This document shows, piece by piece, positions 9,813-22,108 of a stretch of 64,000 nucleotides of DNA. The DNA is from Pseudomonas massiliensis (GTDB lineage: Bacteria; Pseudomonadota; Gammaproteobacteria; Pseudomonadales; Pseudomonadaceae), in contig NZ_CCYK01000004.1 in the NCBI RefSeq assembly GCF_000826105.1, forward strand, positions 62,001 to 126,000, in the 5' to 3' direction. Below the pieces are notes generated by a model. It saw only the letters and a list, made by a program, of their open reading frames with translations, was not told the origin of the DNA and ran no database searches. The position numbers were made by a program, and so were the translations under genes. The first letter of the stretch is position 1; each line of letters begins with the position of its first letter.

Positions 9813-9893
9813 ACCGTCTGAACCGTCTTATCGCCTTCTGACCCGACCACGGGAAGCAGGTGCCAGTACCCGACACTCAACAAGGAGAGCGCC

Positions 9894-10856
9894 ATGCGCA
9901 CAATCACCTTGCGTCGAGGGCTGGTCGCCCTGTTTACCGCGACCGTTGCCCTCGGAGCACTTAGCCAGGCACAGGCTGAAACCTTACGCATCGGCTATCA
10001 GAAGTACGGCACCCTTGTGCTGCTCAAGGCGAAGGGCACATTGGAGAAACGCCTGGCTGACCAGGGCATCAGGGTCCAGTGGACGGAGTTTCCCGGTGGG
10101 CCACAGTTGCTCGAAGGGTTGAATGTGGGGTCGATCGATTTCGGCGTCACCGGTGAAACGCCGCCAGTGTTCGCCCAGGCCGCCGGTGCCGATCTTGTCT
10201 ACGTGGCTCACGAACCGCCCGCACCGACCAGCGAAGCGATCCTGGTGCCCAAGGAGTCGGCCATTGCCAGTGTCAAAGATCTGAAAGGCAAGAAGGTAGT
10301 GCTGAACAAGGGCTCAAACGTGCACTACCTGCTGGTGCGCGCCCTGGAAGACGCCGGGCTCAAATACACTGACATCCAGACCGTATTCCTGCCCCCGGCC
10401 GATGCCCGCGCCGCGTTCGAGCGAGGCAGCGTGGACGCCTGGGTCATCTGGGACCCCTACCAGGCTGCCGCTGAGCAACAGCTCGGCGCCCGTACCCTGC
10501 GTGACGGCAGTGGTCTGGTAGACAACAACCAGTTTTACCTGGCCACCCGGCCTTATGCCCAAGCCCACCCCGCCGTGGTGGCGGCCCTGGTCGAAGAAGT
10601 TCGCAAAACAGGGGAGTGGTCCCAGGCGAACCCGCAAGAGGTTGCCGAGCAGGTCGTACCCCTGTTGGGACTGCCTGCCCCTATCGTGCTGACAACAGTG
10701 AAGCGTCAGGGCTTCGGGGCCGGCTACATCACCCCGGAGGTGACTGCCGCCCAGCAGAAGATCGCCGATGCCTTCTACCAGCTCAAGCTGATACCCAAGC
10801 CTTTGAACGTCAAGGATGTGGTCTGGACACCTCCGGCAAGCCTGGCCGTGCAATGA
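9894..10856 (+). CDS. ssuA: Aliphatic sulfonate-binding periplasmic protein
   Basis: Substrate-binding protein of 320 residues. A signal peptide of about 28 residues ends at [16 protein letters not shown]. The mature domain carries the [19 protein letters not shown] region characteristic of SsuA. AAGGAG lies 7 bases before the ATG. It captures alkanesulfonates in the periplasm for SsuC and SsuB. Confidence 0.93.
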   Translation: MRTITLRRGLVALFTATVALGALSQAQAETLRIGYQKYGTLVLLKAKGTLEKRLADQGIRVQWTEFPGGPQLLEGLNVGSIDFGVTGETPPVFAQAAGADLVYVAHEPPAPTSEAILVPKESAIASVKDLKGKKVVLNKGSNVHYLLVRALEDAGLKYTDIQTVFLPPADARAAFERGSVDAWVIWDPYQAAAEQQLGARTLRDGSGLVDNNQFYLATRPYAQAHPAVVAALVEEVRKTGEWSQANPQEVAEQVVPLLGLPAPIVLTTVKRQGFGAGYITPEVTAAQQKIADAFYQLKLIPKPLNVKDVVWTPPASLAVQ

Positions 10857-10902
10857 ATTCCCTGGCCGGTCTGGCCGACGCTTCCCTCTGGAGACAACTC
10901 CC

Positions 10903-12051
10903 ATGAGTCTGAACATTTTCTGGTTTCTGCCTACCCACGGTGACGGACACTACCTGGGCACTGCCCAGGGCGCCCGCACCGTCGATCATGGGTACCTGCA
11001 GCAGATCGCCCAAGCGGCTGACCGTCTCGGCTACGGCGGGGTACTGATTCCCACCGGGCGCTCTTGCGAAGATTCCTGGCTAGTGGCCGCCTCGTTGATT
11101 CCGGTCACACAGCGCTTGAAATTCCTCGTGGCCCTGCGCCCGGGAATCATCTCGCCAACTGTGGCCGCGCGCCAGGCTGCGACCCTGGATCGCCTTTCAG
11201 GCGGCCGCGCGCTGTTCAACCTGGTGACCGGCGGCGACCCGGATGAACTGGCGGGTGATGGCCTGTTCCTCAGTCATGAAGAACGCTACGAAGCCTCCGT
11301 GGAATTCACCCGCATCTGGCGCCGCGTGCTGGAAGGCCAGACCGTCGACTATGACGGCAAGCACATCAAGGTCAGGGGTGCCAGATTGCTCTACCCCCCA
11401 CTGCAGCAGCCCCGTCCGCCACTCTATTTCGGTGGTTCCTCCGAGGCCGCGCAAGACCTTGCCGCGGAGCAAGTGGAGCTGTACCTGACCTGGGGCGAGC
11501 CACCGGCGGCCGTGGCGGAGAAGATCGCCCAGGTGCGAGCCAAGGCAGCGACGCAAGGGCGCAGCGTGCGTTTCGGCATTCGCTTGCATGTGATCGTGCG
11601 CGAAACCAATGAGCAGGCCTGGGCCGCGGCGGATCGGCTGATCGCCGAGCTGGACGATGACACCATCGCCAAGGCCCAGTCGGCCTTCGCACGCTTCGAC
11701 TCGGTCGGCCAGCAGCGCATGGCGGCCTTGCATGGAGGCCGTCGCGACAAGCTCGAAGTCAGCCCGAACCTCTGGGCCGGCGTCGGCCTCGTGCGCGGCG
11801 GCGCTGGCACAGCGCTGGTGGGCGATGGCACTACAGTAGCCGCGCGGGTGAAGGAATACGCCGACCTGGGCATCGACACCTTCATTTTCTCGGGTTACCC
11901 ACACCTGGAAGAGTCCTATCGCGTCGCTGAGCTGCTGTTCCCGCACCTTGACGTGGAACGTCCACAAGCACAGTGCGGCCAGGGTTACATCAGCCCCTTC
12001 GGTGAAATGGTCGCCAATGACATCCTGCCCAAAGCCGTTGCGCAGAGTTGA
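10903..12051 (+). CDS. ssuD: FMNH2-dependent alkanesulfonate monooxygenase
   Basis: Bacterial-luciferase-like TIM-barrel enzyme of 382 residues that cleaves C1 to longer alkanesulfonates to an aldehyde and sulfite using FMNH2 from SsuE. The ATG at 10903 follows a GGAGA site and gives the family N-terminus [39 protein letters not shown] and FNLVTGGDP are conserved blocks. A longer open frame begins upstream inside the end of ssuA and is not used. Confidence 0.95.
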   Translation: MSLNIFWFLPTHGDGHYLGTAQGARTVDHGYLQQIAQAADRLGYGGVLIPTGRSCEDSWLVAASLIPVTQRLKFLVALRPGIISPTVAARQAATLDRLSGGRALFNLVTGGDPDELAGDGLFLSHEERYEASVEFTRIWRRVLEGQTVDYDGKHIKVRGARLLYPPLQQPRPPLYFGGSSEAAQDLAAEQVELYLTWGEPPAAVAEKIAQVRAKAATQGRSVRFGIRLHVIVRETNEQAWAAADRLIAELDDDTIAKAQSAFARFDSVGQQRMAALHGGRRDKLEVSPNLWAGVGLVRGGAGTALVGDGTTVAARVKEYADLGIDTFIFSGYPHLEESYRVAELLFPHLDVERPQAQCGQGYISPFGEMVANDILPKAVAQS

Positions 12052-12060
12052 GGAGGGGCC

Positions 12061-12852
12061 ATGAGCATTGCGCGTAGAACCACCGAACGCCTGGCCCCCT
12101 GGGCCTTGCCCGTGGTGCTGCTGGCGACGTGGCAACTGGCGGTCAGCGCGGGCTGGCTGTCTACCCGCATCCTGCCCGCGCCCAGTGCCGTGCTGGAGGC
12201 GGGAGTGGCCCTGGTACAGTCGGGCGACCTTTGGAAACACTTGGCCATCAGCAGCTGGCGCGCCGCCGTGGGCTTTGCCATAGGCGGCAGCATCGGGCTG
12301 GGCCTCGGGTTCCTGACCGGGCTGTCCCGCTGGGGTGAACGCTTGCTGGACAGCTCCGTCCAGATGATCCGCAACGTGCCGCACCTGGCGTTGATACCCT
12401 TGGTGATCCTCTGGTTCGGCATCGACGAGTCGGCAAAGATCTTCCTGGTAGCCTTGGGCACTCTGTTCCCTATCTATCTCAACACCTATCACGGTATCCG
12501 TAATGTCGACCCGGCCTTGCTGGAGATGGCGCGCAGTTACGGCCTATCAGGCCTGGCGCTGTTCTGGCAGGTGATACTGCCCGGCGCGCTGCCATCGATC
12601 CTGGTGGGTGTGCGTTTTGCCCTGGGCTTCATGTGGCTCACGCTGATCGTGGCCGAGACCATTTCCGCCAGCTCCGGCATCGGCTACCTGGCGATGAATG
12701 CACGCGAATTCCTGCAAACCGACGTAGTGGTCCTGGCCATCGTGCTCTATGCCGTGCTGGGCAAGCTGGCCGATCTGGCCGCCCGTGGCCTGGAGAGGGC
12801 CTGGTTGCGCTGGCATCCGGCCTACCAGGGCGCCAAGGAGGCCAGGGCATGA
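12061..12852 (+). CDS. ssuC: Sulfonate ABC transporter permease
   Basis: Inner-membrane permease of 263 residues with six likely helices and a BPD_transp_1 loop ([20 protein letters not shown]). GAGGAG lies 6 bases before the ATG. It is 9 bases after ssuD and overlaps ssuB by 4 bases, indicating a tight operon. It forms the channel for sulfonate import with SsuA and SsuB. Confidence 0.93.
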   Translation: MSIARRTTERLAPWALPVVLLATWQLAVSAGWLSTRILPAPSAVLEAGVALVQSGDLWKHLAISSWRAAVGFAIGGSIGLGLGFLTGLSRWGERLLDSSVQMIRNVPHLALIPLVILWFGIDESAKIFLVALGTLFPIYLNTYHGIRNVDPALLEMARSYGLSGLALFWQVILPGALPSILVGVRFALGFMWLTLIVAETISASSGIGYLAMNAREFLQTDVVVLAIVLYAVLGKLADLAARGLERAWLRWHPAYQGAKEARA

Positions 12853-13658
12853 GCATCCTGAACGAGACACCTCATTTCTTGCGTGGCATCAGCGTGGATG
12901 TGCGGGGCCTGACCCGTACCTTCGACCGGCGTCAGGTACTCAAGGGCATCGACCTTCACATTCCGCTGGGCCAGTTCGTGGCCGTGGTAGGCCGCAGCGG
13001 TTGCGGCAAGAGTACGTTGTTGCGCTTGCTGGCTGGCCTGGACAAGCCCAGCGGCGGCAGCCTGGGCAGCGACGAGGGCAGCCTGGAAAGCGTGCGTGAC
13101 GGTACTCGCCTGATGTTCCAGGAGCCGCGCCTGCTGCCTTGGAAAACGGTGATCGAAAACGTTGGGCTGGGCCTGAAGGGCAACTGGAAAGCCCAGGCGT
13201 TGGACGCGCTCAAGGCCGTAGGCCTGGCCGAGCGGGCCGGGGAGTGGCCGGCAGCGCTTTCGGGTGGGCAAAAGCAGCGTGTTGCCCTGGCCCGGGCGCT
13301 GATCTACCAGCCACGGCTGTTATTACTGGATGAACCCCTGGGCGCGCTCGATGCCCTCACCCGCATCGAAATGCAGCAGCTGCTGGAGCGCCTGTGGCAG
13401 CAGCATCGTTTCACCGTGGTGCTGGTGACCCATGACGTCGCCGAGGCGGTAGCCGTGGCCGATCGCGTGATCCTGATCGAAGAAGGCCAGATTGGCCTGG
13501 ACCTGGCGGTCGATCTGCCACGCCCACGGCAGCGGGGTTCACACGCCCTGGCCGAGCTGGAAAGTCGCATTCTGGAGCGGGTGCTGTCGTTGCCTGGCCA
13601 GGATGCGCCGCAGGAACCTGTTCAACCCTTGCCTACGCAGTTGCGCTGGGCTTATTGA
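12849..13658 (+). CDS. ssuB: Sulfonate ABC transporter ATPase
   Basis: ABC ATPase, 269 residues. Walker [10 protein letters not shown] lies at residues 48-56, followed by the Q-loop ([10 protein letters not shown]), LSGGQKQR signature, Walker [13 protein letters not shown] and switch His (VTHDVAEA). The ATG at 12849 overlaps the ssuC stop (ATGA), which sets the start; the frame is open further upstream in ssuC but without a start context. Confidence 0.93.
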   Translation: MSILNETPHFLRGISVDVRGLTRTFDRRQVLKGIDLHIPLGQFVAVVGRSGCGKSTLLRLLAGLDKPSGGSLGSDEGSLESVRDGTRLMFQEPRLLPWKTVIENVGLGLKGNWKAQALDALKAVGLAERAGEWPAALSGGQKQRVALARALIYQPRLLLLDEPLGALDALTRIEMQQLLERLWQQHRFTVVLVTHDVAEAVAVADRVILIEEGQIGLDLAVDLPRPRQRGSHALAELESRILERVLSLPGQDAPQEPVQPLPTQLRWAY

Positions 13659-13679
13659 AAGTCAATCGAGGAAAACACC

Positions 13680-13895
13680 ATGACCATCAAAGCCATCAAC
13701 GTCCGCAACCAGTTCAAAGGCACCGTCAAGGAAATCATCGAAGGCCCCGTGCTTTCGGAGATCGATGTGCAGACGGCTTCGGGTATCGTTACCTCCGTGA
13801 TCACCACGCGCTCGGTAAAGGAGCTGGAACTGGCGGTAGGCAGTGAGGTGATCGCCTTCGTGAAATCCACCGAGGTGTCCATCGCCAAGCTGTGA
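13680..13895 (+). CDS. ssuF: Molbindin/TOBE-like protein of the ssu operon
   Basis: A 71-residue protein made of a single Mop/TOBE domain (residues 3-70), like small molybdate-binding molbindins. GAGGAA lies 7 bases upstream of the ATG. SsuF is the last gene of the P. putida ssu operon and is reported as needed for sulfonate use, but its biochemical role is not settled. Its presence here separates this Pseudomonas operon from the E. coli type. Confidence 0.9.
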   Translation: MTIKAINVRNQFKGTVKEIIEGPVLSEIDVQTASGIVTSVITTRSVKELELAVGSEVIAFVKSTEVSIAKL

Positions 13896-13913
13896 CTCCC
13901 CCGCGGGCCTGCT

Positions 13914-14558
13914 TCACTCCCCCGTGTCCTGGCCCCGGCGGGCCAGGTACGGGGGCAGATAAAGCCCAAGGTAAGCATCGAATACCCGCATGCCTTCTTC
14001 GGCCAGGCGCGGCGTGATCACGCCATGCATCTGCACCGAGCGCGCGTACACCCGGTCGCCCAGCTCCATGGCCAGGGTGAAGACGTCTACATCGTCTGGT
14101 AATTGCGGCAGCACGAAATGACGGGCGAAGAGAGCTTGCATCAATGCGCCCAGTTCAATGTCATGCTGGCGGTCGGCCTGAGTCACCTCGCTCAAGCCAT
14201 GCTGCGCCAGGATCAACTGGCGAGCCGCGGCATCTTCGTTGTACAGCCCAAGCATGCGCTCTTCCACCAGCCGGGACAGGTCGCGCCAGGTCGTCAGGCT
14301 ATGGCTGTCGATCGGTGTCTGAAGGCAGGCGCGGAAGGCGGCGTGGATGTCTGCCGTCAGCCCTTCCAGCAAGGCGGGCACGCTGGGGAAGAAATGGTAG
14401 ACAGAGGAAGGGGGAATGCCCGCCAGTTCCGCCACGGCGTAGATGGAAAGGCCTGCCACGCCAGCCTCGGCCAGGATGGAGCGCGCCGCGGCAAGGATGG
14501 CATCGATACGCGCCTGGCTGCGTTGGCGGGGTTTACGGGGGGTAACAGTGCGCGGCAT
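13914..14558 (-). CDS. TetR-family transcriptional regulator
   Basis: A 214-residue repressor-like protein. The N-terminal helix-turn-helix spans about residues 15-60, with AGVAGLSIYAVAELAGIPPSS and VYHFFP as the recognition region; the rest is a ligand-binding helical domain. AGGAG lies 6 bases before the ATG. It converges on ssuF with an 18-base gap and is followed on its own strand by no close gene; spuI lies upstream on the same strand after REP-like repeats. The target genes are unknown. Confidence 0.85.
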   Translation of the reverse strand: MPRTVTPRKPRQRSQARIDAILAAARSILAEAGVAGLSIYAVAELAGIPPSSVYHFFPSVPALLEGLTADIHAAFRACLQTPIDSHSLTTWRDLSRLVEERMLGLYNEDAAARQLILAQHGLSEVTQADRQHDIELGALMQALFARHFVLPQLPDDVDVFTLAMELGDRVYARSVQMHGVITPRLAEEGMRVFDAYLGLYLPPYLARRGQDTGE

Positions 14559-14615
14559 GACGGGCTCCTGGAGGCAGCCCGCATTCTAAAGGCACAGCAA
14601 GCCTTCTGGTACCGG

Positions 14616-14722
14616 TTGGCACCAGCGCCAATTGGCGAACAGGCTTGGAAACCTCGGTGGGAGCCAGCACCAGCTGGCGAACAGGCATCGAATGCAGCCA
14701 GATTCGCCTACTGGCGCTGGTT
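14616..14722. repeat. Cluster of three REP-like units
   Basis: Unit 1 (14616-14644) contains the palindrome CGCCAATTGGCG and ends GGCGAACAGGC. Unit 2 (14659-14686) is GGGAGCCAGC followed by CAGCTGGCGAACAGGC. Unit 3 (14701-14722) is inverted (CTGGCGCTGGTT). The shared GGCGAACAGGC and GGGAGCCAGC ends resemble common P. putida/P. fluorescens REP sequences. They fill the gap between spuI and the tetR gene. Confidence 0.55.
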
Positions 14723-14732
14723 GAACCTCCAT

Positions 14733-16109
14733 TCACACCGTATGCAGGTACCAGTTGTATTCCAGGTCCGAGATGGAGTGTTCGAACTCCTCCAGTTCGC
14801 TTTCCTTGCAAGCCACGAAGATATCGATGTACTTGGGGTCGATGTACTTGGCCATGATTTCGCTGTCATCCAGGGCTCGCAAGGCATCGCGCAGGTTGTT
14901 CGGCAGGCTTGGTTCAGTCTGCTCGTACGCGTTGCCTTCCAGGGGCTCTCCCGGATCGCACTGGTTGGTAAGGCCATGGTGAATGCCCGCCAGCACCGCC
15001 GCCATCAGCAGGTAAGGGTTGGCATCGGCGCCCGCGACCCGGTGTTCGATACGGACCGAATCGGGTGCGCCCGTGGGTACTCGCAGCGCCACGGTGCGGT
15101 TGTCCAGGCCCCAGGTCGGGGAGTTGGGCACGTAGAACTGAGCACCGAAACGGCGGTAGGAGTTGACGTTGGGGCAAAGGAAGGCCATGGAGGCCGGCAG
15201 GGTCTCGAGCACACCGCCGATTGCGTGGCGCAATGCGGCGTTCTGCTCGGGATCCTCGCTGGTGAAGATGTTCTTGCCGTCCTTGTCCAGGATCGAGATA
15301 TGCACATGCAGACCGTTGCCCGCCTGGCCCGGATAGGGCTTGGCCATGAAGGTCGTGTCCATCTCGTGGTCATAGGCGATGTTCTTGATCAATCGCTTGA
15401 GCAGCACTGCATAGTCGCAAGCCCGTAGCGGGTCTGCCACATGGTGCAGGTTGACCTCGAACTGAGCTGGGGCGCTCTCCTTGACGATGGCGTCGGCGGG
15501 GATGCGTTGCTCCTTGGCACCTTCGAGAATGTCCTGCAGGCAATCCACATACTCGTCGAGGTCGTCGATCAGGTACACCTGGGTGGACTGTGGACGTTTA
15601 CCCGAGATCGGCGAGCGAGGAGGTTGCGGTCGGCCATTCACGTTCTCCTGGTCGATCAGGTAGAACTCCAGCTCGAAGGCTGCGCAGATGGTCAGGCCCA
15701 ACTCATCGAATTTCTGCACCACCTGGCGCAGCACTTCTCGGGGATCGGCGAAGAAAGGCTCGCCCTCGAGCTCGTGCATGGTCATCAGCAATTGCGCCGT
15801 AGGGCGCTTTTGCCAGGGCTCGTTGCTCAAGGTATTGGGGATGGGATAACAGATACGGTCTGCGTCACCGATGTCGAGGCCCAGGCCCGTGCTTTCTACC
15901 GTAGACCCGTTGATGTCCAATGCGAACAAGGACGCCGGAAGATTGATGCCTTTCTCATACACCTTATGCAGGCTGGTGCGCTCGATGCGCTTGCCACGCA
16001 CTACACCATTCATATCTGCAATCAGAAGGTCGACGTACAGAACCTCAGGATGATCCTTGAGGAATGCGTTTGCTTCGTTCAGCTGAACGGCACGCGGGGG
16101 TACCGACAT
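14733..16109 (-). CDS. spuI: Glutamate-polyamine ligase, glutamine synthetase family
   Basis: Protein of 458 residues with the glutamine-synthetase fold. The N-terminal beta-Grasp part reads YVDLLIADMNGVVRGKRI; the catalytic domain has the FELEFYLID metal-binding strand, NGLHVHIS and the [15 protein letters not shown] block with the catalytic Arg. In Pseudomonas these enzymes join glutamate to putrescine or other amines in the gamma-glutamyl route rather than making glutamine. It faces spuB across a 0.7-kb control region. Which amine each paralog prefers cannot be told from sequence. Confidence 0.88.
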   Translation of the reverse strand: MSVPPRAVQLNEANAFLKDHPEVLYVDLLIADMNGVVRGKRIERTSLHKVYEKGINLPASLFALDINGSTVESTGLGLDIGDADRICYPIPNTLSNEPWQKRPTAQLLMTMHELEGEPFFADPREVLRQVVQKFDELGLTICAAFELEFYLIDQENVNGRPQPPRSPISGKRPQSTQVYLIDDLDEYVDCLQDILEGAKEQRIPADAIVKESAPAQFEVNLHHVADPLRACDYAVLLKRLIKNIAYDHEMDTTFMAKPYPGQAGNGLHVHISILDKDGKNIFTSEDPEQNAALRHAIGGVLETLPASMAFLCPNVNSYRRFGAQFYVPNSPTWGLDNRTVALRVPTGAPDSVRIEHRVAGADANPYLLMAAVLAGIHHGLTNQCDPGEPLEGNAYEQTEPSLPNNLRDALRALDDSEIMAKYIDPKYIDIFVACKESELEEFEHSISDLEYNWYLHTV

Positions 16110-16828
16110 GATGCAACACCTTTGTTGTTAAAAATATCAATCATTGGCTTGGAACCAGTTCAGTCAATCCGAAAGCCAATCCGAAGTCAAGCTGGCCCAG
16201 CTGCGCCTCAAGAAGGGGCCTGTTAGGCCACTTCTGCCTAATTATGGTGCGATTAACGTCTGAATTTTTCATCATTTTTGACGCGTAAACCAAGACGTGG
16301 TGAATTCTTTACGGGGTGTTGTATAAAAAATTGAACAGCGCTAAGCTCGGTCGTATCCCATAACAGCAACAATAACGGGGAATATCATGGCACGCCTGCT
16401 ATGTATGGGCGCAACTGCCTGGTTGGCATCGCCGCGCTTGCGACGCTGCGCGCCGTCACATCTTGCCTTATGCTGCAAAGGGCTTGCCGGCCCCAGAGTG
16501 TTCCCGGTCGCAACAGCGTTACCGGATGCTTGGTCAGGCACACCCTATCACTACAATGCCTTCAGCTCGACTGGAGCGCGTCACGAACCGGCACAGGTTC
16601 GTATTAACATACTGCCAGAAGTCGCTCTCGTGCACCCGTTCGCCTCATCGGCCCAGGGCAGCGGCGCATCCCTGCGCGCGCTCGGCCCCGTCGAGGCAGC
16701 CCTTGCATGTTTGCGGCACAGCGCCTGGCCCCTTGCGGAAGGCCAGGAACATCCGCGCCACCTGCTGACGCTGCCGCGTCGGTCACCTTCGGCCATAGAG
16801 GCCGGGGGCCTTGCCTCCTGAGGTATTT
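16110..16828. promoter_or_regulatory. Long divergent spuI / spuB control region
   Basis: A 719-base stretch with no gene I can support. The spuI side holds a perfect 8-bp inverted repeat (ATTGGCTT / AAGCCAAT, 16143-16180), overlapping two direct copies of CAATCCGAA 12 bases apart (16165-16185), and a second repeat TTAGGC-N7-GCCTAA at 16223-16241. The middle (16230-16380) is AT-rich. From 16390 to 16800 base composition becomes GC-rich and open frames exist, but none has a protein I recognise. TGAGGT precedes the spuB ATG. Confidence 0.5.
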
Positions 16829-18187
16829 ATGAGTACCAACCTCGACCAGCTCACGGATTGGTTGAAGAAGCACAAGATCACCGAAGTCGAATGCCTGATC
16901 AGTGACCTGACCGGCATCACTCGCGGCAAGATTTCGCCTACCAACAAGTTCATCGCCGAAAAGGGCATGCGCTTGCCGGAAAGCGTACTGCTGCAAACCG
17001 TTACCGGTGACTACGTCGAAGACGATATCTATTACGAGTTGCTCGACCCGGCCGATATCGACATGCTCTGCCGCCCGGATGAAAACGCCGTATTCCTGGT
17101 GCCTTGGGCCATCGAGCCCACCGCCCAGGTGATTCATGATACCTACGATAAGCAGGGCAACCCGATCGAGCTGTCTCCGCGCAACGTATTGAAAAAGGTG
17201 CTCAAGCTCTACGCTGATCGTGGCTGGCAGCCAATCGTGGCGCCGGAAATGGAGTTCTACCTGACCAAGCGCTGCGACGATCCGGACTTCCCTCTGCAGC
17301 CCCCGATCGGTCGCTCCGGGCGCCCGGAAACCGGTCGCCAGTCGTTCTCCATCGAGGCCGCGAACGAATTCGACCCCCTGTTCGAAGACGTGTATGACTG
17401 GTGCGAGCTGCAGAACCTGGACCTGGACACCCTGATCCACGAAGACGGCACCGCCCAGATGGAAATCAACTTCCGTCATGGCAGCGCTCTGTCCCTGGCC
17501 GATCAGATCGTAGTGTTCAAGCGCACCATGCGCGAGGCGGCGCTCAAGCACAACGTGGCCGCTACTTTCATGGCCAAGCCCATGACCGGCGAGCCTGGCA
17601 GCGCCATGCATCTGCACCAGAGCGTGGTGAGCGTGGAAACAGGCAAAAGCATCTTTTCAAACGAAGATGGCTCCATGAGCCAGTTGTTCCTGCACCATGT
17701 GGGCGGCTTGCAGAAGTTCATTCCCGAGTTGCTGCCACTGTTCGCGCCCAATGTGAACTCATTCCGCCGCTTCCTGCCCGATACCTCGGCGCCGGTCAAC
17801 GTCGAATGGGGCGAGGAAAACCGTACCGTGGGCCTGCGCGTGCCAGACGCCACGCCACAGAATCGCCGGGTGGAAAACCGTCTGCCGGGCGCGGATGCCA
17901 ACCCTTACCTGGCCATCGCGGCCAGCCTGCTGTGTGGCTTCATTGGCATGGTCGAGGGCATTCCGCCCAGCGCGCCGGTGCATGGCCGTGGCTATGAGCG
18001 CCGCAACCTGCGCCTGCCGCTGACCATCGAGGATGCGCTCGAGCGCATGGAAAATTGCCGAACGGTGGAGAAATACCTCGGTCGCAAGTTCGTGACCGGT
18101 TATGTAGCGGTCAAGCGTGCCGAGCATGAGAATTTCAAGCGCGTGATCAGTTCGTGGGAACGGGAGTTCCTGTTGTTCGCGGTCTGA
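16829..18187 (+). CDS. spuB: Glutamate-polyamine ligase, glutamine synthetase family
   Basis: Second glutamine-synthetase-like ligase, 452 residues, clearly paralogous to spuI. It carries the EMEFYL metal strand, [18 protein letters not shown] and the [17 protein letters not shown] block. The ATG at 16829 follows TGAGGT and matches the family start; an upstream in-frame TTG is less likely. It begins the spuBC-DEFGH run and with SpuC takes polyamines into gamma-glutamyl intermediates or aminoaldehydes. Confidence 0.88.
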   Translation: MSTNLDQLTDWLKKHKITEVECLISDLTGITRGKISPTNKFIAEKGMRLPESVLLQTVTGDYVEDDIYYELLDPADIDMLCRPDENAVFLVPWAIEPTAQVIHDTYDKQGNPIELSPRNVLKKVLKLYADRGWQPIVAPEMEFYLTKRCDDPDFPLQPPIGRSGRPETGRQSFSIEAANEFDPLFEDVYDWCELQNLDLDTLIHEDGTAQMEINFRHGSALSLADQIVVFKRTMREAALKHNVAATFMAKPMTGEPGSAMHLHQSVVSVETGKSIFSNEDGSMSQLFLHHVGGLQKFIPELLPLFAPNVNSFRRFLPDTSAPVNVEWGEENRTVGLRVPDATPQNRRVENRLPGADANPYLAIAASLLCGFIGMVEGIPPSAPVHGRGYERRNLRLPLTIEDALERMENCRTVEKYLGRKFVTGYVAVKRAEHENFKRVISSWEREFLLFAV

Positions 18188-18233
18188 TCGATGCGGACCG
18201 CCGCCCATCCCGGGCCGGCCCAGGAGAGGAATG

Positions 18234-19598
18234 ATGAGCACTAAGAGTCCACAAACCCTGCAATGGCAGGCCCTCAGCGGGGATCACCACCTGGCGCCCT
18301 TCAGCGACTATAGGCAACTGAAGGAAAAAGGTCCGCGGATCATCACCGAGGCCCAGGGCGTTCACCTTTGGGACAGCGAAGGGCACAAGATCCTGGATGG
18401 CATGGCGGGCCTGTGGTGCGTGGCGGTGGGTTACGGCCGAGAAGAGCTGGTACAGGCCGCGGCCGCGCAGATGCGTGAGCTGCCTTACTACAACCTGTTC
18501 TTCCAGACGGCCCACCCGCCTGCCCTGGAACTGGCCCAGGCAGTGGTGCAGGTGGCGCCTGACGGCATGAGCCACGTGTTCTTCACCGGCTCTGGCTCGG
18601 AGGGCAACGATACCGTCCTGCGCCTGGTTCGCCATTACTGGGCACTGCAAGGCAAGCCTGGCAAGAAAACCATTATCGGTCGGGTCAATGGCTACCACGG
18701 CTCCACCGTGGCCGGCGCCAGCCTCGGCGGGATGTCCGGAATGCACGAGCAGGGCGACCTGCCGATCCCGGGCATCGCTCACATCCCGCAGCCGTACTGG
18801 TTCGGTGAAGGCGGCGACATGAGCCCGGATGAATTCGGCCTGTGGGCGGCGAACCAGCTGGAAGAAAAGATCCTGGAGCTGGGCGAGGACCAGGTAGCGG
18901 CCTTCATCGCCGAGCCGATCCAGGGCGCCGGCGGGGTCATCATTCCACCGGACAGCTACTGGCCGCGCATCAAGGAAATCCTGGCCAAGTACGACATCCT
19001 CTTCGTTGCCGACGAGGTCATCTGCGGATTCGGCCGTACGGGCGAGTGGTTCGGTAGCGATTATTACCAGCTCAAACCGGACCTGATGACCATCGCCAAG
19101 GGCCTCACCTCGGGTTACGTGCCCATGGGTGGCGTGATCGTGCGCGATCGTATCGCCAAGGTAATCAGCGAAGGCGGTGATTTCAATCATGGCTTCACCT
19201 ACTCCGGGCATCCGGTGGCGGCCGCTGTCGGCCTGGCCAACCTGCGCCTGCTCCATGAAGAAAAGATCATTGAACGGGTGAGAAGCGAAACGGCACCATA
19301 TTTGCAAAAGCGCTTGCGGGAACTCGAAGACCACCCGCTGGTGGGCGAGGTCCGTGGGTTGGGCATGCTGGGCGCCATCGAGCTGGTAAAGGACAAAGCC
19401 ACGCGCGAGCGTTATGAAGGCCGTGGTGTAGGCATGGTCTGCCGGCAGTTCTGCTTCGACAATGGCCTGATCATGCGCGCCGTGGGCGACACCATGATCA
19501 TTGCGCCTCCGCTGGTGATGACCGAGGCGGACGTGGATGAACTGGTAAGCAAGGCGCGGTTGTGCCTGGACCTGACCCTTAATGCGATAAATGGCTAA
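18234..19598 (+). CDS. spuC: Polyamine (putrescine)-pyruvate aminotransferase
   Basis: Class III PLP aminotransferase of 454 residues. The cofactor aspartate lies in [10 protein letters not shown] (D260) and the PLP lysine in [11 protein letters not shown] (K289). Family members move an amino group from putrescine or other polyamines to pyruvate. Two ATGs stand in tandem at 18231 and 18234; the second is preferred since it lies 7 rather than 4 bases from AGGAG. It follows spuB by about 45 bases in the same operon. Confidence 0.9.
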   Translation: MSTKSPQTLQWQALSGDHHLAPFSDYRQLKEKGPRIITEAQGVHLWDSEGHKILDGMAGLWCVAVGYGREELVQAAAAQMRELPYYNLFFQTAHPPALELAQAVVQVAPDGMSHVFFTGSGSEGNDTVLRLVRHYWALQGKPGKKTIIGRVNGYHGSTVAGASLGGMSGMHEQGDLPIPGIAHIPQPYWFGEGGDMSPDEFGLWAANQLEEKILELGEDQVAAFIAEPIQGAGGVIIPPDSYWPRIKEILAKYDILFVADEVICGFGRTGEWFGSDYYQLKPDLMTIAKGLTSGYVPMGGVIVRDRIAKVISEGGDFNHGFTYSGHPVAAAVGLANLRLLHEEKIIERVRSETAPYLQKRLRELEDHPLVGEVRGLGMLGAIELVKDKATRERYEGRGVGMVCRQFCFDNGLIMRAVGDTMIIAPPLVMTEADVDELVSKARLCLDLTLNAING

Positions 19599-19639
19599 AT
19601 GCTAGTCTGTACCCAGGTGCGTTAGCCTAGGCGCCGGAT

Positions 19640-19673
19640 CACCCGCTGGCCAGGCGCTGGCGGTGAGCGGGTG
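19640..19673 (+). other. Intercistronic hairpin spuC-spuD
   Basis: A perfect 8-bp stem (CACCCGCT / AGCGGGTG) with an 18-base GC-rich loop lies in the gap before spuD. No T-run follows directly, so attenuation or mRNA end protection is more likely than full termination. Confidence 0.5.
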
Positions 19674-19701
19674 GTTACTCAAAAAATTTGGAGCATTACG
19701 C

Positions 19702-22057
<2,356 letters not shown>

Positions 22058-22067
22058 TTAACCTTTA

Positions 22068-22083
22068 CCCGCCTCGCGGCGGG
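22068..22083 (+). other. Intercistronic hairpin spuE-spuF
   Basis: A 6-bp stem CCCGCC / GGCGGG with a TCGC tetraloop lies 10 bases after the spuE stop. It is the third such hairpin in the operon. Confidence 0.45.
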
Positions 22084-22108
22084 CCTGTGAAACGTTGGGA
22101 GTTCGTTG

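Noticed and set aside
12061..12081. Other start choices inside ssuC
   Set aside because: The ATG at 12061 has a strong GAGGAG and the right distance to the ssuD stop.
11197..12492. 431-residue open frame opposite ssuD
   Set aside because: It is antisense to a well-supported ssuD and shows low-complexity translation without any recognisable domain; such shadows are common in high-GC DNA.
16387..16821. 144-residue open frame before spuB
   Set aside because: It has a GGGG upstream but the amino-acid use is random-looking and other frames are equally open; no homology is recognised.
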